From Methanothrix sp. (lineage in GTDB: Archaea; Halobacteriota; Methanosarcinia; Methanotrichales; Methanotrichaceae): DNA of 37,329 nt. Shown piece by piece: positions 8,154 through 17,941 of the stretch. Both the position numbers and the translations under genes were made by a program. The stretch is from the NCBI RefSeq assembly GCF_026419855.1, contig NZ_JAOAKP010000014.1, forward strand, positions 1 to 37,329, given 5' to 3'. The notes below the pieces were generated by a model that was given only the letters and a program-made list of their open reading frames with translations, ran no database searches and was not told the origin of the DNA. Positions within the stretch are counted from its first letter, which is position 1; each line of letters begins with the position of its first letter.

Positions 8154-8363
8154 GCAGATCACCCCACGAATTAATTAATACATTGATACTATGTCTTAAT
8201 ATAACTTTCGAGATTGTGGCGATCGTGTGGAGTCCGGGTCCTTCCTCCAGCTGATACGTTTAGTCTGATTGTCCGCTCAACACCACGGTTTTGCTTCCCC
8301 TGACGAAATGCATCTGTCACAGAATCCTTAAAAGCTATACCGATGAAGTGAAACTGAGCTCTG

Positions 8364-9077
8364 ATGATACGTGAGCACTTTAAGCTTCATCAGACGATAG
8401 CCACGATCGTGGCCAGATCGCAGGATCACATAGAGATCGCAAAGAGCGCGATAATAGACAGCAGGATCCAGCTCGAGGAGTTCATAGCCTTTGACCCGAT
8501 CTTCCAGCTGACCCTCGAGCCGTACGATCGCCCTGTAGATGATGCTCCTCCTGTTGTGAAAAGAATGTGTAATGCATCATCACTCTTCCAGGTCGGACCG
8601 ATGGCAGCGGTCGCTGGAGCGATAGCTGCAGCTGCTGTCGAGGCCATGGTTGATGCAGGAGCCGATTATGCCGTTGTCGATAACGGTGGGGATATAGCGA
8701 TATGCTCAGATGAGCCTGTCCTGGTCGGGATATACGCCGGCATGTCTCCGATAAATAACCTGGCGCTTGAGATTCATCCTGCCGGAGGGTTTCTGGGGAT
8801 TTGCAGCAGCAGCGGGACCGTCGGGCCATCGATAAGCTTCGGATGCGCAGATGTCGCGACCGTGATATCCAGAGATCCGGCGATAGCAGATGCCGGCGCA
8901 ACAGCGCTCGGCAATGCGGTCACGCCGGATGCCAGCCTGGAGGAGTGCTTCAGTGTGGTAGATAAAAAAGAGGTGATCGCAGCTCTGGTTATAAGGGGGA
9001 ATGAGATGGCGATGTGGGGAGATGTGCCTCCAATCAGGAGAGCTCGGGTCGGGTACGATCTCATAACAAAGGGATAG
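8364..9077 (+). CDS. UPF0280 family protein (ApbE-related)
   Basis: This 237-residue protein matches the UPF0280 family of methanogens, distantly related to ApbE-type flavin transferases; its reaction is not established. Family-like segments include the VDNGGDIAI motif, ALEIHPAGG.LGICSSSGTVG and the SFGCADVATV region. Glycine-rich loops and the NGGD motif recall the FAD or metal site of ApbE. ATG 8364 follows an AAAAGCTATACC promoter-like stretch by about 30 nt, so the transcript may have a very short leader. It is not tightly linked to the gene downstream. Confidence 0.82.
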   Translation: MIREHFKLHQTIATIVARSQDHIEIAKSAIIDSRIQLEEFIAFDPIFQLTLEPYDRPVDDAPPVVKRMCNASSLFQVGPMAAVAGAIAAAAVEAMVDAGADYAVVDNGGDIAICSDEPVLVGIYAGMSPINNLALEIHPAGGFLGICSSSGTVGPSISFGCADVATVISRDPAIADAGATALGNAVTPDASLEECFSVVDKKEVIAALVIRGNEMAMWGDVPPIRRARVGYDLITKG

Positions 9078-9268
9078 CTACCTGATTGTTGAATCTGTTC
9101 TCTCATGCAGGCGACGGACAGACTCTTCTTGACCCAACTCAGGTCCAGCCTTGCCTCCAGCTGAAAGCAAAGTTTTATCTCCCACGCGATTTAACCCTGC
9201 GAACATGTCAGTAGAAACTTCTGCGTGGGATCGCTTTCTACCATCTTGAGCACCTTCGTGGCCAAGAG

Positions 9269-10768
9269 GTGAGGATATTCGACACGACCCTGAGGGATGG
9301 CGAGCAGACTCCGGGGGTCTCGCTCACCCCTGAGGAGAAGCTCATAATTGCCAGGCAGCTCGACAAGCTGGGGGTCAACGTCATAGAGGCCGGTTTTCCG
9401 ATATCGTCCAAGGGCGAGTTTGAATCCGTCAAGGCCATAGCAAATGAGGGGCTCACCGCCACGGTCTGCGGCCTCTCCAGGATCATCAGGAGCGATATCG
9501 ACAGGTGTCTGGATGCGGGTGTCGGCATGGTTCACGTCTTCGTATCGACATCTGACATACAGATAGCTCACACGATAAAGAAGAGCAGGGAGGAGATAGT
9601 TGCAGACTCGATAAAGGCGGTCGAGTACGTGAAGGACCATGGTGTTTTGTGCCTCTTCTCAGCCATGGACGCCACCAGGACACATCCTGCCTTCCTCAGG
9701 GAGATATTCAAGGCTGTTGAGGGAGCAGGGGCGGACATAATAAACATACCCGACACCGTGGGCGTCATGGCGCCGTCCGCGTTTCACCGGCTCGTGAAAG
9801 AGGTCTGCAGCTACATGAACATACTCGTGGATGTGCACTGTCATAACGACTTCGGGCTCGCGGTGGCGAACAGCCTGGCAGCCGTGGAGGCGGGCGCGAG
9901 AGAGGTCCAGGTCACAGTCAACGGCCTGGGCGAGCGAGCGGGCAATGCGAACCTCGCAGAGACAGTCATGAGCCTCCACTCGATATACGGGGCGAAGACC
10001 TCGATAAAGACGCAATACCTTGTTGAGACTGCAAGGCTTGTTGAAAGGCTCACAGAGACACGGATACCGATAAATGCGCCGATCGTCGGAGACAACGCAT
10101 TCTCCCACGAGAGCGGCATACACAGCCATGGGGTTATAGAGAGGAGCGACACCTTCGAGCCGGGGATAATGACTCCGGAGATGGTCGGCCACAGGCGCAG
10201 GATTGTACTTGGAAAGCACACCGGAAGGCATGCGGTGAAGAAGGTGCTCGAGGAGTCCGGCTATCATCCGACAGAGGATCAGCTCCAGGAGATCCTTCAG
10301 AGGATAAAGGAGCTTGGCGACAAGGGCAAGCAGGTCACAGACGCGGATCTCCAGACCATCGCGGAGGTCGTCCTGGGCGAGATCGCAAAGGGGGAGCAGG
10401 CGCTCGTCCTCAAGGAGGTGGCTGTGATGACCGGTAACACGATCACGCCCACAGCCACGGTCAGGGCCCTGTTCCGGGGAGAGGAGAAGGTGCTCGCAAA
10501 CATCGGTGTAGGTCCAGTGGATGCTGCGGTCAAGGCTGTGAGGGAGATACTCGGACAGGACAGCCTGATCAGGGTGAGGGATTTCAGGATAGAGGCTATC
10601 ACAGGGGGATCTGATGCCCTTGCAGAGGTGGTGATAGGGGTTGAGGATACAGAGGGTAGAAAGGTCTCTGCCCGGTCTGCGCGGGAGGACATAGTCATGG
10701 CATCGGTGGAGGCACTTGTCAGCGCCATAAACCGCCTTCTGCTCCTTGAGGAACGTGCATCCAAGTAA
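9269..10768 (+). CDS. leuA: 2-isopropylmalate/(R)-citramalate synthase family protein
   Basis: This enzyme condenses acetyl-CoA with a 2-oxoacid, the first step of leucine (or, with pyruvate, isoleucine) synthesis. The HMGL-like TIM barrel has FDTTLRDGEQTPG at the N-terminus, the metal-binding HCHNDFG motif, and NGLGERAGNA. The Leu-type GFP after EA favours isopropylmalate synthase over citramalate synthase, but paralogues are hard to separate by eye. A full C-terminal LeuA regulatory (allosteric) domain follows from about residue 365. Length is 499. GTG 9269 is the only usual start in frame; the frame stays open and protein-like upstream (…FYHLEHLRGQE) back to a TAG at 9212 without ATG, GTG or TTG. 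An out-of-frame ATG at 9205 suggests the true N-terminus may be frameshifted. Confidence 0.85.
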   Translation: MRIFDTTLRDGEQTPGVSLTPEEKLIIARQLDKLGVNVIEAGFPISSKGEFESVKAIANEGLTATVCGLSRIIRSDIDRCLDAGVGMVHVFVSTSDIQIAHTIKKSREEIVADSIKAVEYVKDHGVLCLFSAMDATRTHPAFLREIFKAVEGAGADIINIPDTVGVMAPSAFHRLVKEVCSYMNILVDVHCHNDFGLAVANSLAAVEAGAREVQVTVNGLGERAGNANLAETVMSLHSIYGAKTSIKTQYLVETARLVERLTETRIPINAPIVGDNAFSHESGIHSHGVIERSDTFEPGIMTPEMVGHRRRIVLGKHTGRHAVKKVLEESGYHPTEDQLQEILQRIKELGDKGKQVTDADLQTIAEVVLGEIAKGEQALVLKEVAVMTGNTITPTATVRALFRGEEKVLANIGVGPVDAAVKAVREILGQDSLIRVRDFRIEAITGGSDALAEVVIGVEDTEGRKVSARSAREDIVMASVEALVSAINRLLLLEERASK

Positions 10769-10799
10769 ACAAAAGAAATGAGCAGGGGATGTTTTATTG

Positions 10800-11552
10800 G
10801 TGGAAGTCATAGATGCACACTGCCATCTCGATTTCAAGCATTTCAATAAAGACAGGATGGATGTTATAGAGAGAGCGAGAGCTGCAGGCGTCGTGGAGAT
10901 GATCAACTCAGGAGTTGACCTTCAGACGAACAGAGAGACGCTGAAGCTTGCAAGGTCCCATGAATTCATCCACGCGACCCTGGGCCTCAGCCCTAACTCC
11001 CTCGACAGGATGAGGCCCGGGGATGTGGATCTTGTGCTTGATGAGATCCGGCAGAACTCCGGGGAGATAATCGGAGTTGGAGAGGCAGGGCTGGATTACT
11101 ACAGGTGCAGCGATCCGGCTCTGAGAAAGCAGCAGATCGATGTCTTCCGCAGGGTGATAGATCTCGCACAGGAACTCGACAAGCCGCTTGTGATACACGC
11201 CAGAGATACCGAGGATATCGCGTTCGATCTTGTGAAGGATTTGGATAAGGTGGTCTTCCACTGTTACAGCGGAAGCCTGGAGACCATGAGGAAGATCGTC
11301 GACAGGGGATTTTACGTATCAATTGCAACAGTTGTGTGCAGATCTGTGAAGCACCAGGCCCTGGCGAGGAACGTGCCGGTTGATCAGCTGCTCGTTGAGA
11401 CAGACAGCCCGTTTCTCTCTCCTAGGAGGGGCAGAAACGAGCCCTCTTTCATACTCGACTCGCTCAACCTCATAGCGCGGATGAGGGGCATGGATCCTGA
11501 GGATCTCGCCAGGGCGACGGTGAGAAACACCAGAAGGATCTACGGCATGTGA
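10800..11552 (+). CDS. TatD family metal-dependent hydrolase
   Basis: TatD proteins are metal-dependent DNases of the amidohydrolase superfamily, involved in DNA repair or turnover. The metal-binding residues are visible: HCHLDF at the N-terminus, GEAGLDYY, VIHAR, FHCYSG and ETDSPFL near residue 200. Length is 250, normal for the family. GTG 10800 gives MEVIDAHCHLDF; TTG 10797 just before it is equally possible. It begins 31 nt after the leuA stop and is probably in the same transcript, with GGGGAT (10785-10790) as a weak ribosome site. Confidence 0.9.
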   Translation: MEVIDAHCHLDFKHFNKDRMDVIERARAAGVVEMINSGVDLQTNRETLKLARSHEFIHATLGLSPNSLDRMRPGDVDLVLDEIRQNSGEIIGVGEAGLDYYRCSDPALRKQQIDVFRRVIDLAQELDKPLVIHARDTEDIAFDLVKDLDKVVFHCYSGSLETMRKIVDRGFYVSIATVVCRSVKHQALARNVPVDQLLVETDSPFLSPRRGRNEPSFILDSLNLIARMRGMDPEDLARATVRNTRRIYGM

Positions 11553-11914
11553 TCTTCAGCTCTGGGCCCTGGGCCGAGGTTGCCCACAGACTTATCTCAA
11601 ACCCCACAGCGATAAACGGCATGCTAAAGGGATGAGACAGCTTGAGATGGTGGTTGGTTTCAGCCAAAGCGAATGGACACAGGAGCTGGCCCCTTTCATG
11701 CTTTCATGGTACCATCATACTGCCCGACAGGTTGCATCGGGCTCGTGGAAATCGCATGCACTGCAGGATCATCATCCATTGCTGATTCATTTAGTTCCTC
11801 CAACAACCAGCCTTCCCCGACCTCTAAGTTGCTGAACGTACAAGAGCGAATTAGAAATGCAGGTTTGACCGCACAGGCAAACATTTTTCTCAGATCTCCG
11901 CATCAGAGCAAGAG
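11553..11914. other. Intergenic region without recognised gene
   Basis: No gene is supported here. A GC-rich inverted repeat lies just after the TatD stop (GGGCCCTGGGCC, about 11564-11577) and could act in termination. A short stretch at 11827-11850 resembles 26604-26627 (AAGTTGCT…GAGCG), which may be two decayed relatives of one sequence. Confidence 0.4.
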
Positions 11915-13654
11915 ATGCCGTTCAGAAATCCATATGCACTCCTCGGACTTCTCAGCATACTGCCGCTCATCGTGCTATACCTCATAAAACCGAAACCCCG
12001 TGACGTTCTCTTCCCAAGCATACGGTTCCTTGAGGCTGGAAAGGCCAGGAGGTCCGCAGCCCTGAGCAGAATGATAAAGGATCCGCTCTTCTGGTTGCAG
12101 CTCCTCATTCTCATTCTTCTATCCATCGCTGCTGCCGGGCCGTACACCCTCGAGAGGGGGAGCCCTGGATCTCATATCGTGCTGGTTCTGGATGTCTCTG
12201 CGAGCATGGAGAGCACATTTCAGAACGCGCTGAGCATAGCATCATCAGAGCTCTCCGGATACGACAGGGTTAGCATAGTTCTGGCGGAGAGCATACCGGT
12301 CGTGGCACTCAGAGAAGGCAGTGTCGATGAGGCGCGATCTCTTCTATATAAAATCGATGTGCTCGATCTTCCTGCTGACATATCGAGCGCGATGAACCTG
12401 GCATACACCCTGACAGGACCTGAGGGTGGTGATATCCTTGTCATCTCAGACTTCATAAGCTGGATCGGAGACGAACCAGGTGCAACAAGGGATTCTCTCA
12501 CCGCGACAGGCGCCAGCATAGTCTTCGCGGACACCGGTGGAGGAGGGGATAACGTCGGGATCGTAGGTGGGTGGCTGACAGAGACCTATGAGGGGATCAA
12601 TTACACATGCAGGATCCACAACTACGGATCCGCGAGGGATCTCACGATAAGGGTTACATCCCAGGGTGGCGTCTCGGAGCACAGAGCATTCGTGGATGCA
12701 GATGAGGATTATTATCTTTCACTCAGCCTCCCATCCGGCATCAGCACAGTATCTCTCGATGTCAGGGATGCGATATCTGCGGACAACACAGCATACATCT
12801 ACGTCCCGAGCCGGCGTGATACAAGAATTCTCTACATCGGGGAGAGCAGCCCCACCCTTGCAGCGCTCAGGGCAATTGGCAGCGTTGATACCAGTGGAGA
12901 GCCAAAGGGCTATGACCTGGTGGTCATCAGGAACAGCTCCATCGATGGAGATCTGAACAGGTACGTGGACTCTGGAGGGAATATTGTCTACATCCCCCAG
13001 GAGAACTCCCCGAGCCCTGAGTATCTGCCCGTAAGGATAACAGGCTTGGTCAACAGGACAGGCATCCCCTGGGCTAGAAATCCCATCTTCGGAGACGGGA
13101 TACACTTCGAGGAGATCGGGATAAGGTCATACATCGAGGCACTGCCGAGGCGCGGAGCGACGACCATGGTTGAGGTCAACAGCGTCCCCCTGCTTGCATA
13201 CTGGCAGCTCGGCAGGGGGACTGTCGTATACAATGCGCTCGATTACGGCAGCGATTTCCATCTCCGGCCTGAGTACCCGGTCTTCTGGTACGAATTGATC
13301 AGATGGCTGACAGGCGCCCCATCGCTGGATGATCTCAACAGGAAGACCGGAGAGGTGGTGCCGCTGGATAGACCGGCGACCATACGCACGCCCGGAGGCA
13401 CGGTTACCTCACAGCTACTGCTTCTCGACAGGGTGGGTCTCTACACTTTTGATGGAATGAGACTAGCTGCGAACCTCTATGATCCTGCCGAGTCTGATCT
13501 GAGAAATGGCAGATCCTACGATCCCGGAAGCTTCAGATCCAGCGTCAGCACGGAGAGGCTTGTGGAGAGGGATCTCTCAGGCTGGATCATCCTGGCGGCT
13601 CTGATGCTCCTCATGGCTGAGCTCGGGGTAATAAGATGGAGGAGAGAGCTTTGA
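11915..13654 (+). CDS. Membrane-anchored vWA protein with BatA-type N-terminus
   Basis: This 579-residue protein starts with a BatA-like double membrane segment (NPYALLGLLSILPLIVLYLI and, near residue 55, DPLFWLQLLILILLSIAAAGP) and carries a von Willebrand factor A domain with an intact MIDAS start DVSAS (93-97). A central beta-rich region follows, then a region like the lid-less glutamine-amidotransferase fold seen in such proteins, and a C-terminal membrane segment. vWA proteins of this type mediate metal-dependent protein contacts at the cell surface or assist complex assembly with MoxR ATPases. Here no MoxR gene is adjacent. The stop overlaps the following gene (TTGA), so the pair is translationally coupled. 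Confidence 0.82.
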   Translation: MPFRNPYALLGLLSILPLIVLYLIKPKPRDVLFPSIRFLEAGKARRSAALSRMIKDPLFWLQLLILILLSIAAAGPYTLERGSPGSHIVLVLDVSASMESTFQNALSIASSELSGYDRVSIVLAESIPVVALREGSVDEARSLLYKIDVLDLPADISSAMNLAYTLTGPEGGDILVISDFISWIGDEPGATRDSLTATGASIVFADTGGGGDNVGIVGGWLTETYEGINYTCRIHNYGSARDLTIRVTSQGGVSEHRAFVDADEDYYLSLSLPSGISTVSLDVRDAISADNTAYIYVPSRRDTRILYIGESSPTLAALRAIGSVDTSGEPKGYDLVVIRNSSIDGDLNRYVDSGGNIVYIPQENSPSPEYLPVRITGLVNRTGIPWARNPIFGDGIHFEEIGIRSYIEALPRRGATTMVEVNSVPLLAYWQLGRGTVVYNALDYGSDFHLRPEYPVFWYELIRWLTGAPSLDDLNRKTGEVVPLDRPATIRTPGGTVTSQLLLLDRVGLYTFDGMRLAANLYDPAESDLRNGRSYDPGSFRSSVSTERLVERDLSGWIILAALMLLMAELGVIRWRREL

Positions 13655-16005
13655 GTGAGATATACCTCCAGAGGCCTGAGCTGCTCTGGCTCGTTCCCTT
13701 AGTTCTCGCAGGGGGGATTCTCTACATAAAGCGCACACACCGGAAGCTTCTGATTCTCGCCAGATCCCTGGTGGTGTGCCTGATCATAATCGCACTGGCA
13801 AATCCGTATACAGTAACAACACACACAAAGGACGTGAGCAGGCCGAGGATACTGATACTTTCGGATCAGACAACATCCATGGAGATCTTCGACATGAAGG
13901 TCGCGGAGCGTTTGAGCGAGAGGATCCCGGACTCGCAGCTAAGGTACTTCTCCGGCGAGAGCACGCCGCTTGGAGACAGGATCATACAGTACATGCCACA
14001 GGCGGATGCTATTCTGCTTGTGAGTGATGGATACAGCAACAGCGGTCGCCCGCTCAGGGATGCCCTCTTCCTCGCCAGAAGCTCGAACGTCTCGGTCTTC
14101 GCGATTGAGATTAACCCTATAGAGAAAGAGGCGGGCGTCGAGATATCCGGAAGCAATATTGCAGTTCTGGATGGCGACTATCCATTCAAGATATCGGTTA
14201 GAAAAACCGGAAGCATCAGCGGAGATGTTGTGGTATACGCGGATGAGCTGGAGATCTTCAGGGGCTCTCTGGAGAGCATAAACGATTCCTTCAGGATATC
14301 ACACAGATTCCGCAGCACAGGAACACATCTTCTGAGAGCTGAGATACACCCGGAGGAGGACCACTTCGAGAGGAACAACATGTACACAAAAGCCGTGTAC
14401 GTTGTGCCGAAGCCGCGGGTTCTTCTCCTGGGCAGACCCTCTCCCCTGACGGATGTACTCAGGGATACAGTCGATCTGAGCACTGCTGATGCACTTCCTC
14501 AGTCACTGAGCGGTTACAAGGCGGTCATCCTGGACAACATCGAGTATGAGCCGGATCTCGACCGGCTGAAGGACTACGTTGCAAGCGGCGGCGGACTGGT
14601 CGTCGTTGGAGGCCCTGATGCATATGAGCTGGGCGGCTATCACGGCACAGAGTTTGAGAGCGCACTCCCTGTGATCTCATCCCCAAGCCTCTTCGAGGGA
14701 GGGAAGGTTCTGATCATGGTCATAGACATCTCAGGAAGCACCATGGCGCCGATGAGGATCGGGGAGAGCACAACATACCTCGATTACGAGAAGTCCCTCG
14801 CGATGGAGCTCCTCAGATCGCCGGAGCTCAGGGACGCCAGAGTCGGCATTGTGGTATTCGGCACGAAGCCCTATGTTGTATCGCAGCCGGTGCCGATCAG
14901 AAACAGGGGTGTCATAGAGGAGAGCATAAAGAGCCTGCAGACGCCCCTCGGAAAGGACGAGACGAACCTGGATGAGGGGCTCCGTCTGGCGTGGAGGATC
15001 ATCAACGAGAGCAGGGCCGAGGCGGATCTTGTGATCATCTCCGATGGCAGGATAGAGCCTGACAAGGTCAAGGGCGATAGTGTGTTCCTCAACTCTGTTG
15101 ATATTCTGAGGAAAATGAACGCGACGGTCACACTGATACAGGTTCAGAGCTACGCGGGGTCTGCGGGCAGGTTCCAGGAGATGGCCTCGCTCACAGGCGC
15201 TACGTTCCGACCTGCGGTTTATCCGAGCTCCCTGACGGTGAGAACTCCCGAGATCGAAGGGGAGCATGAGGTCGCGGAGAACATCTCCGGATACACGCTC
15301 GTGGTGACGGATGAGAACCACTACATAACAGAGGAGATAGAGATCAATGCCACGATCAGCGGCTTCAACGACGTAACCCCGAAGCCCGGCGCCCAGAGGC
15401 TCGTGGCGCTGACGGACGGAAAGCCGATAGTGACAGCAATGCGCTACGGACTCGGCCGGAGCGTCTCCCTGGCCACGGACGATGGTAATGCCTGGGCTCA
15501 ATCGCTTTACGCTGCGGAGAATTCAATGCTCATATCCTCCATGGTGAACTGGGCTGTCGGCGATCCAAGGCCTGAGAAGGAGCGGGTTGAGGCGGGAGAC
15601 GGATGGGCTGGGAGCCCCCTGGAGATATACGTCTCAAGCGAGAACCCACCAAAGATCGGGGAGGGGGCGAGGATCGAGAGCACCGCTCCTGGCAGGTACA
15701 CAGCGACGATCGTCCCGGAGTCAGAGGGTGTGTATTACATTAACGACTACGGGATTGCTGTGAACTACCCCCTGGAGTACAGGGAGTTCGGATTCAACCC
15801 GGAGCTGAGGGGTATGATAGAGGCAGCGGGTGGAAAGATCTTCACAGAGGACGAGGCGGGAAGAAGCATTGTGGAGGAGGCGAGAAAGGCGAGCGAGCGT
15901 CTCGTTCAGGAGAGGCTGAGCATCAGCTGGCAGCTGCTTCTGGCCGCGCTGGTTCTGTTCCTCTGTGAAGTCACGATCAGGCGCCTGAGGGAGATAAGGG
16001 GCTGA
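13651..16005 (+). CDS. Large membrane vWA protein with amidotransferase-like domain
   Basis: A second, larger member of the pair (784 residues). It has two N-terminal membrane segments (ELLWLVPLVLAGGILYI and LARSLVVCLIIIALANPY), a degenerate first vWA-like region (DQTTS at 72-76), a class-I glutamine-amidotransferase-like region (about 255-345, DYVASGGGLVVVGG) lacking an obvious catalytic Cys, and a second vWA domain with canonical MIDAS DISGS (359-363). The C-terminus has one more membrane segment. TTG 13651 is preferred: it forms a TTGA overlap with the upstream stop and lies 8 nt after GGAGG. ATG 13636 would add five residues. It probably forms a surface complex with its neighbour; the substrate is unknown. 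Confidence 0.82.
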   Translation: MSEIYLQRPELLWLVPLVLAGGILYIKRTHRKLLILARSLVVCLIIIALANPYTVTTHTKDVSRPRILILSDQTTSMEIFDMKVAERLSERIPDSQLRYFSGESTPLGDRIIQYMPQADAILLVSDGYSNSGRPLRDALFLARSSNVSVFAIEINPIEKEAGVEISGSNIAVLDGDYPFKISVRKTGSISGDVVVYADELEIFRGSLESINDSFRISHRFRSTGTHLLRAEIHPEEDHFERNNMYTKAVYVVPKPRVLLLGRPSPLTDVLRDTVDLSTADALPQSLSGYKAVILDNIEYEPDLDRLKDYVASGGGLVVVGGPDAYELGGYHGTEFESALPVISSPSLFEGGKVLIMVIDISGSTMAPMRIGESTTYLDYEKSLAMELLRSPELRDARVGIVVFGTKPYVVSQPVPIRNRGVIEESIKSLQTPLGKDETNLDEGLRLAWRIINESRAEADLVIISDGRIEPDKVKGDSVFLNSVDILRKMNATVTLIQVQSYAGSAGRFQEMASLTGATFRPAVYPSSLTVRTPEIEGEHEVAENISGYTLVVTDENHYITEEIEINATISGFNDVTPKPGAQRLVALTDGKPIVTAMRYGLGRSVSLATDDGNAWAQSLYAAENSMLISSMVNWAVGDPRPEKERVEAGDGWAGSPLEIYVSSENPPKIGEGARIESTAPGRYTATIVPESEGVYYINDYGIAVNYPLEYREFGFNPELRGMIEAAGGKIFTEDEAGRSIVEEARKASERLVQERLSISWQLLLAALVLFLCEVTIRRLREIRG

Positions 16006-16140
16006 GATTATTCATACTTGAAGATGTGCACATCCTCCTCGCAAATTCAGCAAACCTGCTGCTGGCGAGCGAGCTGGGAGAGCACAGCTCGGTGCAGCAT
16101 ATATCGTTGAGGGCTGGCCGCTGGGCAGAGATGCGAAGCC

Positions 16141-16272
16141 TTATCTTTTCTCCCTCTCAAGCTCGCGTCTAAGAAGCTCTATGATCTCCAGCAGCTCCTC
16201 CCTTCTCGCGGCGCAGATGTGGCGACCTGCGATCGCCTCAAGCCTCCTTATAGCCTCCTCGATCCCGGACAT
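16141..16272 (-). CDS. Small coiled-coil protein of unknown function
   Basis: A 43-residue, highly charged peptide (IEEAIRRLEAIAG … ELLEIIELLRRELEREKR) that would form an amphipathic coiled coil. The start at 16272 is supported by TGTGATC just upstream; the frame is open back to 16359, but that extension is Cys-rich and unconvincing. It lies downstream of lysS on the same strand. No function can be assigned. Confidence 0.5.
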   Translation of the reverse strand: MSGIEEAIRRLEAIAGRHICAARREELLEIIELLRRELEREKR

Positions 16273-16447
16273 TCGATCACACCGACAGAATGGTTCCGGT
16301 TTGATGATATGCCTCTCCGAATATGTGTCTGTTATGATGCAGGTTACCTGCGAACCCATTCCAGGGTCCTGCCAGCCAATACATCAGATACACAGATCGA
16401 TGTGACTTCTGCAGCATGGAGAGGCATATCCAGAAGGAGCCATCCAC

Positions 16448-17941
16448 TCACGCGAGAGATGCCTCGAGCAGCCTCTGCTTGACGAAATCCCTATCCAGGC
16501 TTGCGAGGAACCAGCCGGCCTTTGGCCCCTGGCGCTCTCCGAGAAACGCAAGGTAGACCGCCTGGAAGAACTTCTTCGGATCCAGGCCGAGCTCGTTCGC
16601 CACTGCATATATCTCGTCGTGGATCTCCTGCGCGCTCTTTCCATCTATCCTCTCAGCAAGCAATCCAAGACCCCTGCGCTCCTCCGGGGTGATGTTTCTG
16701 ACCGCCTGGGGAAGGGTCTCCTTAACCTCGAACTTCACGAACGGCGGTGCGTACCGCTCCAGCCATATCCTCACGTTCCGGGCGCGCGCGAGTATCTCGT
16801 CCCTGCGCGATGTCTCGTAGCCACTCCTCTCCAGCACTTTGAGAAGCAGATCTTCGTCATCACGTGCGATCTGGACAGCTGTCACCATATGCCTGAACGG
16901 TATGGTGAACGGCTCACTGTGTCTTATTGAGGACAGCTCCAGCGCCCTTGCATCACCCCTTCTCTGGTCGTACTCATCCACAAGGGTGAGGAGCGGAAGA
17001 CCTGGATCGAACTCTATGTGCTTCTCCGGCTTCGTCCTGATTATCAGGTAACGCAGGACCTCTGGCGGCACGACATCGAGCATCTCCTGGACCGTCACAA
17101 CAAGCCCTGTGGAGCTGTGCATCGCGCCCTTACCCTTGAGATGGATCCACTCGTAGACAATCGGATATGGAGCAGGGTAGCTGTAAACATCCTCGCTGAT
17201 CCTCTTGCCGGTATCGTAAGATCCTCCAGCGGTCGCATGATCCTTTCCGAAGGGCTCGACTGTCACTTTGAAGATGTGCCAGCGTGCAGGCCAGTCGACC
17301 CTCCAGACTAGCTTGCCACCGCCACGCATGCTCACGCTTCCAGACGAGCCGCACTCGCAGACGTAATCGACACTCTCTGAATCAAGATCGAATCCTGTCA
17401 CCCTGGTTGTGTTCATGCGGCCGCAGTCCCTGCAGATCGGATCAAAGGGACTCCAGGTCGGCGCAACATCCCTGCCGGAGATCTCCTTCAGTATCCTTGC
17501 GATCTCATCCCTCTTTTTCAGCGCGATCTTTATGGCATCCAGATAAACGCCCTCTTTGTAGAGCTGATCCGCCCTGTACACCTCCGGCTTTATGTCCAGG
17601 GTATCCATGGATCTGAGGAACGGCTGCAGGAAGTGCTCTGAGTAGCTGCTGCAGCATCCCTCCGGGCACGGTATCTCAGATAAAGGCTTGCCGACATGCT
17701 CCCTGAAGCTCTCGTCCAGAAATGGGTAGAGCCTCCGCAGGCGATCATATGTATCAGCTATGTAAATCAGTCTCGCCTCAACACCTCTGTCTACAAGAGC
17801 TCTGTAAACAGCATCGGCTGTCATGACCTCGCGCAGGTTTCCTATATGCACAGGCCCTGATGGCGTTATGCCTGTGGCCAGTGTGTGCGGGCCACCGTCC
17901 TTGAGCCTCTCTGCAATCACATCTGCCCAGTGGATGATCAT
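16448..17941 (-). CDS. lysS: Lysyl-tRNA synthetase, class I
   Basis: This enzyme charges tRNA-Lys and belongs to the class I (Rossmann) form found in most archaea. The HIGH motif appears as PSGPVHIGN (about 28-36) and the KMSKS equivalent as GKGAMHSS. A zinc-ribbon-like insertion with CRDCG and VCECG is seen near residues 175-200. The C-terminal helical anticodon-binding region is complete. Length is 497, normal. The ATG 17941 start gives [13 protein letters not shown], as expected. Monocistronic on the minus strand, apart from the small ORF downstream. Confidence 0.96.
   Translation of the reverse strand: MIIHWADVIAERLKDGGPHTLATGITPSGPVHIGNLREVMTADAVYRALVDRGVEARLIYIADTYDRLRRLYPFLDESFREHVGKPLSEIPCPEGCCSSYSEHFLQPFLRSMDTLDIKPEVYRADQLYKEGVYLDAIKIALKKRDEIARILKEISGRDVAPTWSPFDPICRDCGRMNTTRVTGFDLDSESVDYVCECGSSGSVSMRGGGKLVWRVDWPARWHIFKVTVEPFGKDHATAGGSYDTGKRISEDVYSYPAPYPIVYEWIHLKGKGAMHSSTGLVVTVQEMLDVVPPEVLRYLIIRTKPEKHIEFDPGLPLLTLVDEYDQRRGDARALELSSIRHSEPFTIPFRHMVTAVQIARDDEDLLLKVLERSGYETSRRDEILARARNVRIWLERYAPPFVKFEVKETLPQAVRNITPEERRGLGLLAERIDGKSAQEIHDEIYAVANELGLDPKKFFQAVYLAFLGERQGPKAGWFLASLDRDFVKQRLLEASLA

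Noticed and set aside
9191-9640. 149-codon minus-strand open frame opposite leuA
   Set aside because: It is antisense to the strongly conserved catalytic barrel start of LeuA and has no family resemblance.
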